This document shows positions 5,827-12,388 of a stretch of DNA of 12,842 nt, piece by piece. Location: contig JACRDW010000114.1 of the NCBI GenBank assembly GCA_016212785.1, positions 1 through 12,842 of the forward strand, written 5' to 3'. The first letter of the stretch is position 1. Every line of letters starts with the position of its first letter. The DNA is from Methanobacteriota archaeon (GTDB lineage: Archaea > Hydrothermarchaeota > Hydrothermarchaeia > Hydrothermarchaeales > JACRDW01). The position numbers were made by a program, and so were the translations under genes. The notes below the pieces were generated by a model. The model saw only the letters and a list, made by a program, of their open reading frames with translations. It was not told where the DNA came from and ran no database searches.

Positions 5827-6915
5827 ATGCAGGATATAGCCATGGAAGCGGCTAGTTTCATTGATCTTGGCCTGATGAATGTGCTATACCTACTTTTTGT
5901 AGGCTTTGTCGGAGGTCTTGTGAGCGGATTTATCGGTTCTGGTGGTGCCTTTGTTCTCACGCCCGCCATGATGAGCATAGGCGTGCCCGGCCTTGTGGCA
6001 GTGGCAAGCAACATGTGCCACAAGTTCCCAAAGGCATTGGTTGGCGCAACAAAAAGGGCAAAATACGGGCAGGTGGATGTAAAGCTCGGCCTCACAATGG
6101 GTGCCTCAGCAGAGGCAGGTGTTCTTGTTGGCGCACATATACAAGAAAGCATAAAGAAGGCCTTTGGAGATGCGGGTTCAAATCTCTATGTTAGTGCTGC
6201 CTTTGTGGTTGTGCTCGCAATCGTGGGTGGATTTGTCCTTAGAGATGCCCTCAGATCGATGAAAAACAATAAATCAGAAGTGGAAGAAGAAAAGGTTACA
6301 GGGATTGCAAGATGGATACAGTCAATAAATATCCCCGGCACAATGGTATATTTCCGTAGCCTCAATGCAAAGGTATCTGTGCTCTTTACTATCCCTCTTG
6401 GATTTGCTACAGGCATGCTCGCAGCAACGATTGCGGTTGGTGGATTTATTGGCGTTCCAGCAATTATTTACATCCTCGGCGCTCCGAGTCTGATGGCTTC
6501 GGCAACAGAACTCGTAATTGCCTTTGTTATGGGACTCGGTGGTTCTTTCAAATATGCCCTGAGCGGTCTTGTCGATATAAGGCTTTCAATGATAATTCTT
6601 GCTGGCTCACTTTTTGGTATCCATCTCGGTGCAATAGGAACGACCTATGTTAAAGGCAATATGATAAAACTCGTAATGGGAACAATTATGGTGGTAGTCC
6701 TTTTCAGCCGTGCCCTGATGATACCTGTTTATCTTACACAGCTGAATGTTATAGCACCACTTGATGAAGGTCTGGTTAAGATTCTAAAAAGCACGAGCTT
6801 TGGTATAATGATACTGGCACTGCTCTTTGGAGGGGTGATGGTTCTTGGTGCACTCTTTAGGGGAATACGCGAAGATCGCAAAGTTACATATACTACTGCC
6901 CTCCCAACCAATTGA
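5827..6915 (+). CDS. TauE/SafE-family permease (second copy)
   Basis: This 362-residue permease of the TauE/SafE (COG0730) family should move a small anion such as sulfite or a sulfonate across the membrane. The two half-repeats show GLVSGFIGSGGAFVLTPAMM (residues 30-49) and GMLAATIAVGGFIGVPAIIY (196-215). A polar loop near 140-165 separates the halves. ASNMCHKFPKALVGATKR (60-77) continues the first repeat and contains the only cysteine in that half. It is quite different from the minus-strand permease: it has no long N-terminal extension and uses a different small partner. The start at ATG 5827 has AAGGAGG in the end of the previous gene. It is the fourth coding unit of the plus-strand operon. 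The substrate remains open. Confidence 0.9.
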   Translation: MQDIAMEAASFIDLGLMNVLYLLFVGFVGGLVSGFIGSGGAFVLTPAMMSIGVPGLVAVASNMCHKFPKALVGATKRAKYGQVDVKLGLTMGASAEAGVLVGAHIQESIKKAFGDAGSNLYVSAAFVVVLAIVGGFVLRDALRSMKNNKSEVEEEKVTGIARWIQSINIPGTMVYFRSLNAKVSVLFTIPLGFATGMLAATIAVGGFIGVPAIIYILGAPSLMASATELVIAFVMGLGGSFKYALSGLVDIRLSMIILAGSLFGIHLGAIGTTYVKGNMIKLVMGTIMVVVLFSRALMIPVYLTQLNVIAPLDEGLVKILKSTSFGIMILALLFGGVMVLGALFRGIREDRKVTYTTALPTN

Positions 6916-6936
6916 TTCCTCTTTTTCCTTGAGGAA
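6916..6936 (+). terminator. Hairpin after the second TauE gene
   Basis: TTCCTC and GAGGAA form a perfect 6-base stem around a 9-base loop, starting at the base after the TauE stop. The next gene has its own TATA box about 20 bases further on, so this may separate two transcripts. The stem is short and no clear T-run follows. Confidence 0.3.
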
Positions 6937-6949
6937 GCCCATCGCAGGA

Positions 6950-6957
6950 TTTATATG
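6950..6957 (+). promoter_or_regulatory. TATA box of the tandem Usp gene
   Basis: TTTATATG within GGATTTATATGCC lies about 54 bases before ATG 7008, predicting a start near 6980 and a leader that includes the AAGGAGG ribosome site at 6994-7000. TGCTAC repeated at 6962-6967 and 6983-6988 flanks the predicted start site. Confidence 0.5.
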
Positions 6958-7007
6958 CCGGTGCTACTATTATGCTATAAGATGCTACTTCATAAGGAGG
7001 CGTGGAG

Positions 7008-7862
7008 ATGGGTAGATACAGAAAGATACTCGTTGCAGTCGACGGCTCTCAGACGAGCATGCATGCGCTCGAGGAGTCCTTTAAACTCGCGCAGAACGAG
7101 GGAAGCTGGATAACAGTTGTCTCCGTCATGCCACGTTATACCGGAGACCTTGACCTCCTAGTAGTTGGAAATGTGATGGCCGCCTTGAGAAAGCCGTGCG
7201 ATGAGACACTCCGAAAAGCAGAGGAGTTGGCAAAGTCCCATAAAGTGCTTGTTAAAACCGTATGTGCGGAAGGGGAACCACATGAAAGGATTATAGACCT
7301 TGCCACCTCTGAAAACTGTGATTTAATCGTAATGGGGAGAAGGGGATTGCACCGCCTTGAAAGAGCCCTTATGGGAAGTGTAACAGCGCGGGTCATTGGT
7401 TACAGCCCCATAGACATTCTTGTTGTTACCAGAGATTCGGTAGTTGGCTGGCAGAGGGTACTCCTCGCTACCGATGGTTCAAAATACAGCAAGGCTGCCG
7501 AAAAGAGGGCGATAGACTTTGCGAAATCCTATGGTGGGGAATTAAAGGTTATTTCTGTAGTTGATGTCCCACCAGAGTTTTATGCAGAATCCCCGGAGAC
7601 CGCCGAAGAACTGGTCAAGAAGGCTAAAGAATATGTGGGGAATGTGAGAAAGCGGGCAGATTTGGAAGGTATAAAAACAGAAACCTTTGTGAGGGAAGGT
7701 GAGGCTTATCAAGTGATAACTAACCTTGCAAAAGACCAGAATATAAACACCATAGTGATGGGAGCCCATGGTAAAACTGGATTAAAGAGACTCCTCATGG
7801 GAAGCGTTACAGAAAAAGTCATTGGATACGCACCCTGTCCCGTGCTTGTGGTAAAAGCGTAG
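7008..7862 (+). CDS. Tandem-domain universal stress protein (UspA family)
   Basis: This protein has 284 residues with two complete Usp domains. Domain 1 spans about 5-141 and domain 2 about 148-284. Both carry the ATP-binding signature G-2x-G-9x-GS: Gly110 to Ser124 (GRRG...MGS) and Gly252 to Ser266 (GAHG...MGS). Both also have an N-terminal DGS loop (VAVDGS, LATDGS), so both halves are predicted to bind ATP. Tandem Usp proteins act as nucleotide-dependent sensors or regulators and often associate with transporters. ATG 7008 is preferred over GTG 7002 because AAGGAGG ends at 7000, one base before that GTG. The gene is followed after 9 bases by the DUF1646 transporter, so the pair form one unit. 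A regulatory role on that transporter or on TauE is an inference. Confidence 0.93.
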   Translation: MGRYRKILVAVDGSQTSMHALEESFKLAQNEGSWITVVSVMPRYTGDLDLLVVGNVMAALRKPCDETLRKAEELAKSHKVLVKTVCAEGEPHERIIDLATSENCDLIVMGRRGLHRLERALMGSVTARVIGYSPIDILVVTRDSVVGWQRVLLATDGSKYSKAAEKRAIDFAKSYGGELKVISVVDVPPEFYAESPETAEELVKKAKEYVGNVRKRADLEGIKTETFVREGEAYQVITNLAKDQNINTIVMGAHGKTGLKRLLMGSVTEKVIGYAPCPVLVVKA

Positions 7863-7871
7863 ATTAGGGTA

Positions 7872-8966
7872 ATGGATAAACTTACAGTCAGCATAGGCTT
7901 GTTTGTAATTTTTGTGGTAGTTTTATTAGGACCCTTTCTCTCCCGGAAGATTGAAGACAGTCTGGAGGCTTTTCTGTTTGGGTGCGGCACGGCTGCAGTT
8001 ACCATATCCAATCTATGGAGCCTTGAACTGGTGGAGGAGGCGATTTTAGCTCCCGTTGACAGCGGCAGAATATTTGGAATCCCGGTTGGAATAACGCAAG
8101 CAGTTCTATTGGCAGGACTTGTGGTGTATTACCTCAGAGCGCAGATTTGTAACGGAATCCGCAGAATGGCAGAAAAACTTTCCTTAAGCATTTTCATTTT
8201 TATACTGGTAGCAGTTTTGGGCATTCTCTCCAGCGTTATTTCTGCAATTATCTCCTCAATAATTCTGGTGGAAATGGTGAATGCCCTTCCTCTGGAACGC
8301 AGGTCAAAAATAGAACTTACCATCATAGCATGCTTCTCGATCGGCTTGGGAGCAGCACTGACACCTATCGGTGAGCCGCTCTCTACGATTGCCGTATCTA
8401 AATTGGGCGGTGAGCCCTACCATGCCGATTTCTTTTATCTTTTCAGGCTTCTGGGCATTTATATCGTCCCGGGAGTAATTGCCTTTGGGTTAGCGGGGAT
8501 GATTCTGGTCGGAAGGAAGAAAAGGACAGCTGGGGAAGAGACCATTGCGTCATGGGAATGCCCGATGGAGACCTTGAGAGACGTTATAATAAGGGCTGTG
8601 AAGGTCTACGTTTTTGTAATGGCATTGATATTGTTGGGAGGAGGGTTTAAGCCAATAATCGACTGGTACTTTGTGCTGATTCCGGCGGAGGTCCTTTATT
8701 GGGTAAACATGGTATCTGCCATCCTTGATAATGCCACTCTCACAGCGGCGGAGATCGGCCCTGCTCTCACAGAGCTCCAGATAAAGAGCGCGTTAATGGC
8801 ACTCCTCATCTCCGGCGGCATGCTCATCCCGGGGAATATTCCCAATATTATTTCGGCCAACAAACTTGGAATAAGGAGCAGGGAATGGGCGCGCTTTGGG
8901 GTGCCCATGGGTATAATAGCAATGCTGATTTACTTCCTGGTCATTTATCTACCGTACTGGATATAG
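7872..8966 (+). CDS. DUF1646-family predicted cation transporter
   Basis: This 364-residue integral membrane protein has about ten to eleven helices and matches the DUF1646 (COG4756) family, a branch of the ion transporter superfamily. Paired conserved motifs in the two halves support this: TPIGEPLSTIAVSKLGG (164-180) in the first, and SAILDNATLTAAEIGP (282-297) with PGNIPNIISANKLGI (320-334) in the second. These Asn/Asp/Pro-rich re-entrant segments normally form the ion or substrate site. A soluble loop at about 214-232 separates the halves. The family's substrate is not established. The start at ATG 7872 follows the tandem Usp stop by 9 bases, with TTAGGG upstream. Ion coupling for the neighbouring anion export is plausible but speculative. 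Confidence 0.9.
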   Translation: MDKLTVSIGLFVIFVVVLLGPFLSRKIEDSLEAFLFGCGTAAVTISNLWSLELVEEAILAPVDSGRIFGIPVGITQAVLLAGLVVYYLRAQICNGIRRMAEKLSLSIFIFILVAVLGILSSVISAIISSIILVEMVNALPLERRSKIELTIIACFSIGLGAALTPIGEPLSTIAVSKLGGEPYHADFFYLFRLLGIYIVPGVIAFGLAGMILVGRKKRTAGEETIASWECPMETLRDVIIRAVKVYVFVMALILLGGGFKPIIDWYFVLIPAEVLYWVNMVSAILDNATLTAAEIGPALTELQIKSALMALLISGGMLIPGNIPNIISANKLGIRSREWARFGVPMGIIAMLIYFLVIYLPYWI

Positions 8967-9009
8967 ATTCTTTACAAAACAACAGTCGTTTTAGGCGATT
9001 TAAGCAGGG

Positions 9010-9429
9010 TTACTCAATTATCTTCATCCCCATCTTTGCAAAGTGCTTGTCGTAAGTAAAGATAGAATCGAGATTCACAGCCTTCGTTAGAGCAACGTTT
9101 GTGCAGTCCGTGAAACTCAACTTTGGCATCTCTTTATATTTCTTGAATATCTCCCAGGCGCTATCTATAATTTTTTCCTCAACTTTTAAAATTTGAAAAC
9201 CCCCGCTCTGCCGGAGTTCTTCCCCAAAGGAGATCACGTCATTAACGTCGCTGGCAACTACTCTTAGCAGCGTCATTAACTCGTCGAAAACGTAGTCTGA
9301 TAAACAAATCCGCTTTACTGGTAGCTCGCCTTCAGCTATCTTTTCCATAAATGCACGGGCACGTATATGATTTGCATCTTTTTTGTACTTGTAGGCGAAG
9401 AGAGCGCTCGTATCTGCAAATATCCTCAT
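9010..9429 (-). CDS. vapC: PIN-domain toxin, VapC-like
   Basis: This 139-residue PIN-domain ribonuclease is the presumed toxin of a VapBC pair. The acidic metal-binding residues are all visible: Asp6 in FADTSA, Glu50 in YVFDEL, Asp108 in SFTDCTN and Asp127 in TYDKHF. The protein is intact and of normal length. Its ATG (9429-9427) overlaps the TGA of the antitoxin gene as ATGA, the usual coupling in these pairs. VapC proteins cut tRNA or rRNA when free of antitoxin; the target here is unknown. It lies tail-to-tail with the DUF1646 gene, 43 bases away, with no clear terminator between. Confidence 0.92.
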   Translation of the reverse strand: MRIFADTSALFAYKYKKDANHIRARAFMEKIAEGELPVKRICLSDYVFDELMTLLRVVASDVNDVISFGEELRQSGGFQILKVEEKIIDSAWEIFKKYKEMPKLSFTDCTNVALTKAVNLDSIFTYDKHFAKMGMKIIE

Positions 9430-9668
9430 CTTCTGTGCTCCTTGTAAAGCAGTTCGTCCAGCATCTCTACACTGGTTTTTATTTTTCCGTCCAGGGGCTT
9501 AGACAGAACTACAGGGTCTTTGCTCCAGTCATATTCCTCCTCCACCCAGCGCTCAATTGCCCTTCTCAGAGCTACCCTCAGCGACATCTTCTTATCCCTC
9601 GCCATTTTCCTGAAAGATTCGTAAACTTTGAAGGGTACTTCAGTCTGCACTACTTTTGTTTCGCTCAT
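9426..9668 (-). CDS. vapB: VapB-like antitoxin (ribbon-helix-helix type)
   Basis: This 80-residue partner of the PIN toxin has an N-terminal strand and two helices typical of a ribbon-helix-helix DNA-binding domain. The strand is KVVQTEVP and the helices are roughly FKVYESFRKMARD and SLRVALRRAIERWVEEE. The C-terminal half (residues 46-80) is polar, ends KEHRR, and should wrap the toxin. It starts at ATG 9668 and ends in the ATGA overlap with vapC. The domain probably binds its own promoter; two TATTTTTA copies lie downstream of the TATA box, as expected for an autoregulated operon. The exact antitoxin family cannot be named from sequence alone. Confidence 0.85.
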   Translation of the reverse strand: MSETKVVQTEVPFKVYESFRKMARDKKMSLRVALRRAIERWVEEEYDWSKDPVVLSKPLDGKIKTSVEMLDELLYKEHRR

Positions 9669-9687
9669 TTTTTCTGATTTCCATTCA

Positions 9688-9707
9688 TATTTTTAGATGT
9701 ATTTTTA
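9688..9707 (-). promoter_or_regulatory. Candidate antitoxin operator (direct repeat)
   Basis: TATTTTTA occurs at 9688-9695 and 9700-9707 on the plus strand, a 12-base period. The pair covers the predicted transcription start (about 9697) of the toxin-antitoxin operon. Ribbon-helix-helix repressors commonly bind short direct or inverted repeats at about this spacing. The low-complexity AT sequence makes chance repeats possible. Confidence 0.4.
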
Positions 9708-9716
9708 TGAATTAAC

Positions 9717-9729
9717 GTATATAAATTTA
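9717..9729 (-). promoter_or_regulatory. TATA box of the toxin-antitoxin operon
   Basis: The minus-strand TAAATTTATATAC lies about 55 bases before ATG 9668 and is the best TATA box in the interval. It leaves a leader of about 28 bases with only a weak GGAAATC ribosome site. Confidence 0.5.
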
Positions 9730-9750
9730 TTGTACATCGCAAATAACAAA

Positions 9751-10929
9751 TCAATGTTCCATCGCGTAGAACAGCAACCCCCCGAGAGCGCACACAAGTC
9801 CACCGGCCAAAAAACCATAAAAATAGCCGAATGAAGATATTATTTTCCCTCCTATTAGAGAGCTTATTGCAAAGCCCCCGTACAGTGTGGTGCTGAAGCC
9901 GCCCATAGCCATGCCTCTGCTTGCTGGATGCACTGCTTCTGCCAGGGAGGTGCTTATTGCCATTGTTACGATTCCCATAGTCAAGCCTATGAGAGCAACA
10001 GCTGTGATTAGAGCATGCCAAGAGGTAGCGGACGCAAGCAGAATTATTCCTGCGGCAAGGACAAGCATGCCGATTACGATGAATGGATAGCGCTTGCCCG
10101 ATTTATCAGAGATATAGCCTGCCGGAATTCTTGCAAATGCGTTAAAAAATGACTGAATGGTGAACAGCAGACCGATGTAAAATACGCTCAGACCGATCGT
10201 ACTGGCATATAAAGGAAAGAAAGGCTGAAAAAGCCCAAACCCGATGGCAATGCAAAAAGTCGCAGTCCAGCAGGCAAAAACTATTCTGTTTTGCAGTAAT
10301 TTTCTAATCTCTATATTGCTCGGCCTACGCTCAGCGGTCGAAGCCGGAAAATTCAAACACAGCATGAGGGCAATAAATATCACAGCGCCTGAAAAAAAGA
10401 ATGTTGAGGAGTAGCCGACGTAACTTGCGATAAAGCCTCCTGCGGCAGGACCCGCAGCCATACCTACCTGCATTGCGGAGGTATACCAACCGTAGGCTCT
10501 GCCCATGCGGCCGGTGGAGGTATCTCCGACAAAGGAAGCCATCGCCGGTGCGAAGGCAGCAGCTCCGAGCCCGGCGAAGGGGTACACCAGCATAATTTGT
10601 TTTGGGGTTTGAGAGATTGACAGCAAGAAAGACGCAAAACTGCTGAGACCCAGTCCGGCGAATATCAAGCGCTTCCTGCCGAGGCGGTCGGACAGCGAGC
10701 CCAGCGGAATAGCCAGTGCAGCAGCGATTATCATAAACGAGAATGCGATTAATCCGACTTCCATGGCGGAAGCTCCTAAGGACTTTGCGTACAGCGGTAC
10801 TATTGGAATGCGCATGAAGATTCCAACGTACACTAGCAAAGTTAGAATACTTGCAAATGCCAACGGAGATATTTTGCGCGCTCTCATGCGTTCCAACCTT
10901 TCATAAGGGTGTCGGCGGAAGTCTGGCAT
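9751..10929 (-). CDS. Major facilitator superfamily transporter
   Basis: This 392-residue protein has twelve predicted helices. The MFS motif A appears in the loop after helix 2 (GSLSDRLGRKR, residues 77-87) and, in weaker form, in the second half (GYISDKSGKR, 271-280). A helix 4 to 5 region rich in Gly and Pro (MQVGMAAGPAAGGFIASYVG, 153-172) resembles the antiporter motif of drug/H+ exporters. The protein is therefore most likely a proton-coupled exporter of small molecules. The start is uncertain: ATG 10929 adds a charged 14-residue leader, while ATG 10887 starts just before helix 1; neither has a strong ribosome site. The gene follows tRNA-Arg on the same strand by 44 bases, and an inverted repeat spans the first start. 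Confidence 0.9.
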   Translation of the reverse strand: MPDFRRHPYERLERMRARKISPLAFASILTLLVYVGIFMRIPIVPLYAKSLGASAMEVGLIAFSFMIIAAALAIPLGSLSDRLGRKRLIFAGLGLSSFASFLLSISQTPKQIMLVYPFAGLGAAAFAPAMASFVGDTSTGRMGRAYGWYTSAMQVGMAAGPAAGGFIASYVGYSSTFFFSGAVIFIALMLCLNFPASTAERRPSNIEIRKLLQNRIVFACWTATFCIAIGFGLFQPFFPLYASTIGLSVFYIGLLFTIQSFFNAFARIPAGYISDKSGKRYPFIVIGMLVLAAGIILLASATSWHALITAVALIGLTMGIVTMAISTSLAEAVHPASRGMAMGGFSTTLYGGFAISSLIGGKIISSFGYFYGFLAGGLVCALGGLLFYAMEH

Positions 10930-10961
10930 TCATACATGCTATTTTGAAAAGCCTGCCAGAC
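10921..10961. repeat. 8-base inverted repeat around the MFS start
   Basis: GTCTGGCA (10921-10928) and TGCCAGAC (10954-10961) form a perfect 8-base inverted repeat with a 25-base spacer. It lies between the tRNA end and the MFS gene and covers ATG 10929. It could fold as a hairpin in the transcript that hides this start, or be a bound operator. Confidence 0.5.
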
Positions 10962-10973
10962 AACGCTGACAAG

Positions 10974-11047
10974 CGGACCCGCCGGGATTTGAACCCGGGC
11001 TTGAAGGTCCGGAACCTTCTGTCCTGTCCGGGCTAGACTACGGGTCC
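10974..11047 (-). tRNA. tRNA-Arg(CCG)
   Basis: A complete 74-base cloverleaf lies on the minus strand. The acceptor stem is GGACCCG with CGGGTCC (seven perfect pairs) and discriminator G. The D-stem is GTCT with GGAC, the anticodon stem is GAAGG with CCTTC, and the loop TTCCGGA gives anticodon CCG at positions 34-36. The T-stem is CCGGG with CCCGG around loop TTCAAAT, and the variable loop is AAGC. The anticodon reads the arginine codon CGG. No CCA is encoded and there is no intron. The promoter is not obvious, because the 5' flank is occupied by a hairpin-rich stretch. Confidence 0.93.
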
Positions 11048-11076
11048 ATTCTCAGCACTTCGCTCGCAAGCTTTTC

Positions 11077-11199
11077 GCATGAGTGATGCTCATGCCATTC
11101 CGTGAGGAAGATGGTAAACACGCCATCTTTCTGACGAAATCTCGTTCTTGCAGAACGAATGCATTCGCTCCGAAGGAGCGAGGGCATGAATGCTCGCTC
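11077..11199. repeat. Cluster of hairpins and palindromes beside tRNA-Arg
   Basis: The 198 bases between the tRNA and the ferritin-like gene hold no convincing gene. They contain a run of near-perfect stems. GCATGAG pairs with CTCATGC (11077-11095). GGAAGATGG pairs with CCATCTTTC (11106-11131, one G-T pair). TCGTTCT pairs with AGAACGA (11142-11158). CGAATGCATTCG is a 12-base palindrome (11156-11167). TCGCTCC pairs with GGAGCGA (11165-11181). GAGCGAG pairs with CTCGCTC (11176-11199). The last two compete for the same GGAGCGAG segment, so two folds are possible. Whether this is a transcribed leader, a small RNA or a DNA element is not known. Confidence 0.65.
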
Positions 11200-11215
11200 G
11201 TGCCGAGACCCAGAG

Positions 11216-11226
11216 TTATATATTTT
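11216..11226 (+). promoter_or_regulatory. TATA box of the ferritin-like gene pair
   Basis: TTATATATTTT lies about 26 bases before ATG 11246, which predicts a leaderless transcript. No ribosome site precedes that ATG. The core TATATA is self-complementary, so leftward transcription towards the tRNA is also possible. Confidence 0.6.
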
Positions 11227-11245
11227 GACCGTATATTATTATCGT

Positions 11246-11461
11246 ATGGTATCCAAAAAAGAGCTTTTGAGAATGCTGCACAAAGCAATTGATTTTGAAG
11301 ACCACGCAGTGCTAATTGAGCTTGAGAAATTCGCAGAGAGAGTGGAAGACGGGAAGCTCAAGCAAGTGCTGAAAGAGCTCATCAGAGACACTTCACGCCA
11401 CGTTCTGGAGCTTGCTGAACTTATTGAAAAAGTTGAGAAGAGTGAGGAAGATGATTTCTGA
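11246..11461 (+). CDS. Two-helix ferritin-like protein A (71 aa)
   Basis: This 71-residue, highly charged protein is predicted to form a helical hairpin. Helix 1 (about 5-34) contains AIDFEDHAVLIELEKF and helix 2 (about 37-64) contains LIRDTSRHVLELAELIEK. The arrangement resembles a half ferritin or rubrerythrin fold, where an acidic helix-1 residue and an (E)xxH motif in helix 2 bind iron. Here helix 2 has SxxH-like spacing (DTSRH), so the metal site is incomplete unless shared. The start at ATG 11246 fits the TATA box for a leaderless message; an upstream in-frame ATG at 11159 lies in the hairpin region and is rejected. The gene overlaps the next gene by 11 bases. Assignment to the ferritin-like superfamily is moderate. 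Confidence 0.72.
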   Translation: MVSKKELLRMLHKAIDFEDHAVLIELEKFAERVEDGKLKQVLKELIRDTSRHVLELAELIEKVEKSEEDDF

Positions 11462-11642
11462 AGAAATGCTGAAAGAGCTGGGAAGATTTTTAAAACTCGA
11501 AATTGAAGCAAAAAATAGCTACGAGGGTTATCTCAAAAAAATAAAAGATAAAGAGATTCGGGAAGCGCTGCTGCATATTCGAAATGAAGAAATAAAACAC
11601 ATCAACCTGCTGAAAAAGGCGATAGAAGATATTAAACCTTGA
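11451..11642 (+). CDS. Two-helix ferritin-like protein B (63 aa)
   Basis: This 63-residue protein has two predicted helices, about 3-30 and 34-60, with a full ferritin-like metal signature. Helix 1 has EIEAKNSYEGYL with Glu17, and helix 2 has NEEIKH, giving Glu47-x-x-His50. Such half-size proteins bind iron only after dimerising into a four-helix bundle. ATG 11451 overlaps the end of the previous frame by 11 bases and is preceded by GTGAGGA, so the two proteins are translated together and a heterodimer is a natural guess. An in-frame ATG at 11412 would place 13 unrelated residues in front. The 3' end overlaps the convergent L35Ae gene by 11 bases. Confidence 0.72.
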   Translation: MISEEMLKELGRFLKLEIEAKNSYEGYLKKIKDKEIREALLHIRNEEIKHINLLKKAIEDIKP

Positions 11643-11874
11643 TTTCAACCTCGCTTCCTACCGCATTTCCGGGTAAGCCCTTAGCGAATTTTGCAAGCAG
11701 GCGGCTGCCGTGGGTGCGCAGAATTTTTCCTGTGATTGTTTTCCCGGTCTGCGTTTTCCAGACGACTTTCTTTCCTGTCAAGCTGGCAATATTTTTTTTG
11801 CCTGCTTCTATAACTGCATAATTGTTATACATCTCCCTCCTGCTTCCTCTAAATCCAACGATTTTTGCATTCAT
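11632..11874 (-). CDS. rpl35ae: Ribosomal protein L35Ae
   Basis: This 80-residue protein of the large ribosomal subunit belongs to a family shared by archaea and eukaryotes and missing from bacteria. The conserved core is visible: GKKVVWKTQTGKTITGKILRTHG at about 34-56 is the RNA-binding beta barrel, followed by KFAKGLPGNAVGSEVEIKV at the C-terminus. The N-terminal KIVGFRGSRREMYNN is also typical. The start ATG (11874-11872) overlaps the stop of the THEP1 gene as ATGA, with GGAGGTTT in the end of that gene as ribosome site. It is the last gene of the sdh-THEP1-L35Ae operon, so its expression would follow that operon unless an internal promoter exists. Confidence 0.93.
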   Translation of the reverse strand: MNAKIVGFRGSRREMYNNYAVIEAGKKNIASLTGKKVVWKTQTGKTITGKILRTHGSRLLAKFAKGLPGNAVGSEVEIKV

Positions 11875-12377
11875 CCTTGAAACCTCCGTAGTATTTCCTC
11901 CAGGACTTTGTTCCGGTTTGCTTCGCTGAGTTCATAGATTATAACGTCTTTCCTGCGCTTGAGCTCCTGCACGAGCGGATGCTTTGACGTATAGTGTATC
12001 GTTGCAATTACATTGCGCCCGCTCTCAAAGGCTGCTCTCACTGCCTTGATAAATCTTTCGCTGTGCAGCTCCATCGGACCAACTTCGTCGATTATTACCA
12101 GGTCGCAGTCTTCTTCCATTGCGCCGGAAAATTTATCTACATCGCCGAGATTTACCCGGTACTTGCCCACCCTCGGACCTTCTCTCTGCGCAACGTGAGC
12201 GAGTATTCCCTCAGCGCCTGTTTTAATATCGACTATTCTAAAGCCTTTCCTCTCGCCGCCTTCCCTTATTTCTTCGCTCAGAATGCCGCCTATCTTTTTA
12301 TCCTTCAGAGCCTGAATTATTTTCCTGCACAGCGTTGTTTTTCCGCAGCCTGGCAAGCCGGTGATTAGGAGTTTCAT
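11871..12377 (-). CDS. THEP1-family nucleoside-triphosphatase
   Basis: This 168-residue P-loop enzyme is of the THEP1 (COG1618) type, which hydrolyses NTPs and is found across archaea and in some eukaryotes. The Walker A motif is GLPGCGKTT at residues 7-15. The Walker B is DLVIIDEVGPMEL at 92-104, with the DEVG signature of this family, and the C-terminal half carries the ATIHYTSKHPLV element after a core strand. Its length matches the family. Its in vivo role is not settled; nucleotide or RNA-linked phosphotransfer has been proposed. The start at ATG 12377 follows sdhC by 11 bases, with GAGGTAAT upstream. It shares ATGA with L35Ae, hinting at a link to translation. Confidence 0.95.
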   Translation of the reverse strand: MKLLITGLPGCGKTTLCRKIIQALKDKKIGGILSEEIREGGERKGFRIVDIKTGAEGILAHVAQREGPRVGKYRVNLGDVDKFSGAMEEDCDLVIIDEVGPMELHSERFIKAVRAAFESGRNVIATIHYTSKHPLVQELKRRKDVIIYELSEANRNKVLEEILRRFQG

Positions 12378-12388
12378 ATTACCTCAAA

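Noticed and set aside
5736..6152. Minus-strand open frame of 138 codons over the second TauE gene
   Set aside because: It is a shadow of the permease reading frame, rich in Pro, Thr and Ala, with no independent signals.
9351..9677. Plus-strand frame of 108 codons across the toxin-antitoxin pair
   Set aside because: It is antisense to two coupled genes with intact PIN residues and ATGA overlap, and has Cys/His/Phe-rich shadow composition.
11083..11292. Plus-strand frame through the hairpin region
   Set aside because: Its content follows the inverted repeats, it lacks a promoter and ribosome site, and it overlaps the better supported ferritin-like gene in another frame.
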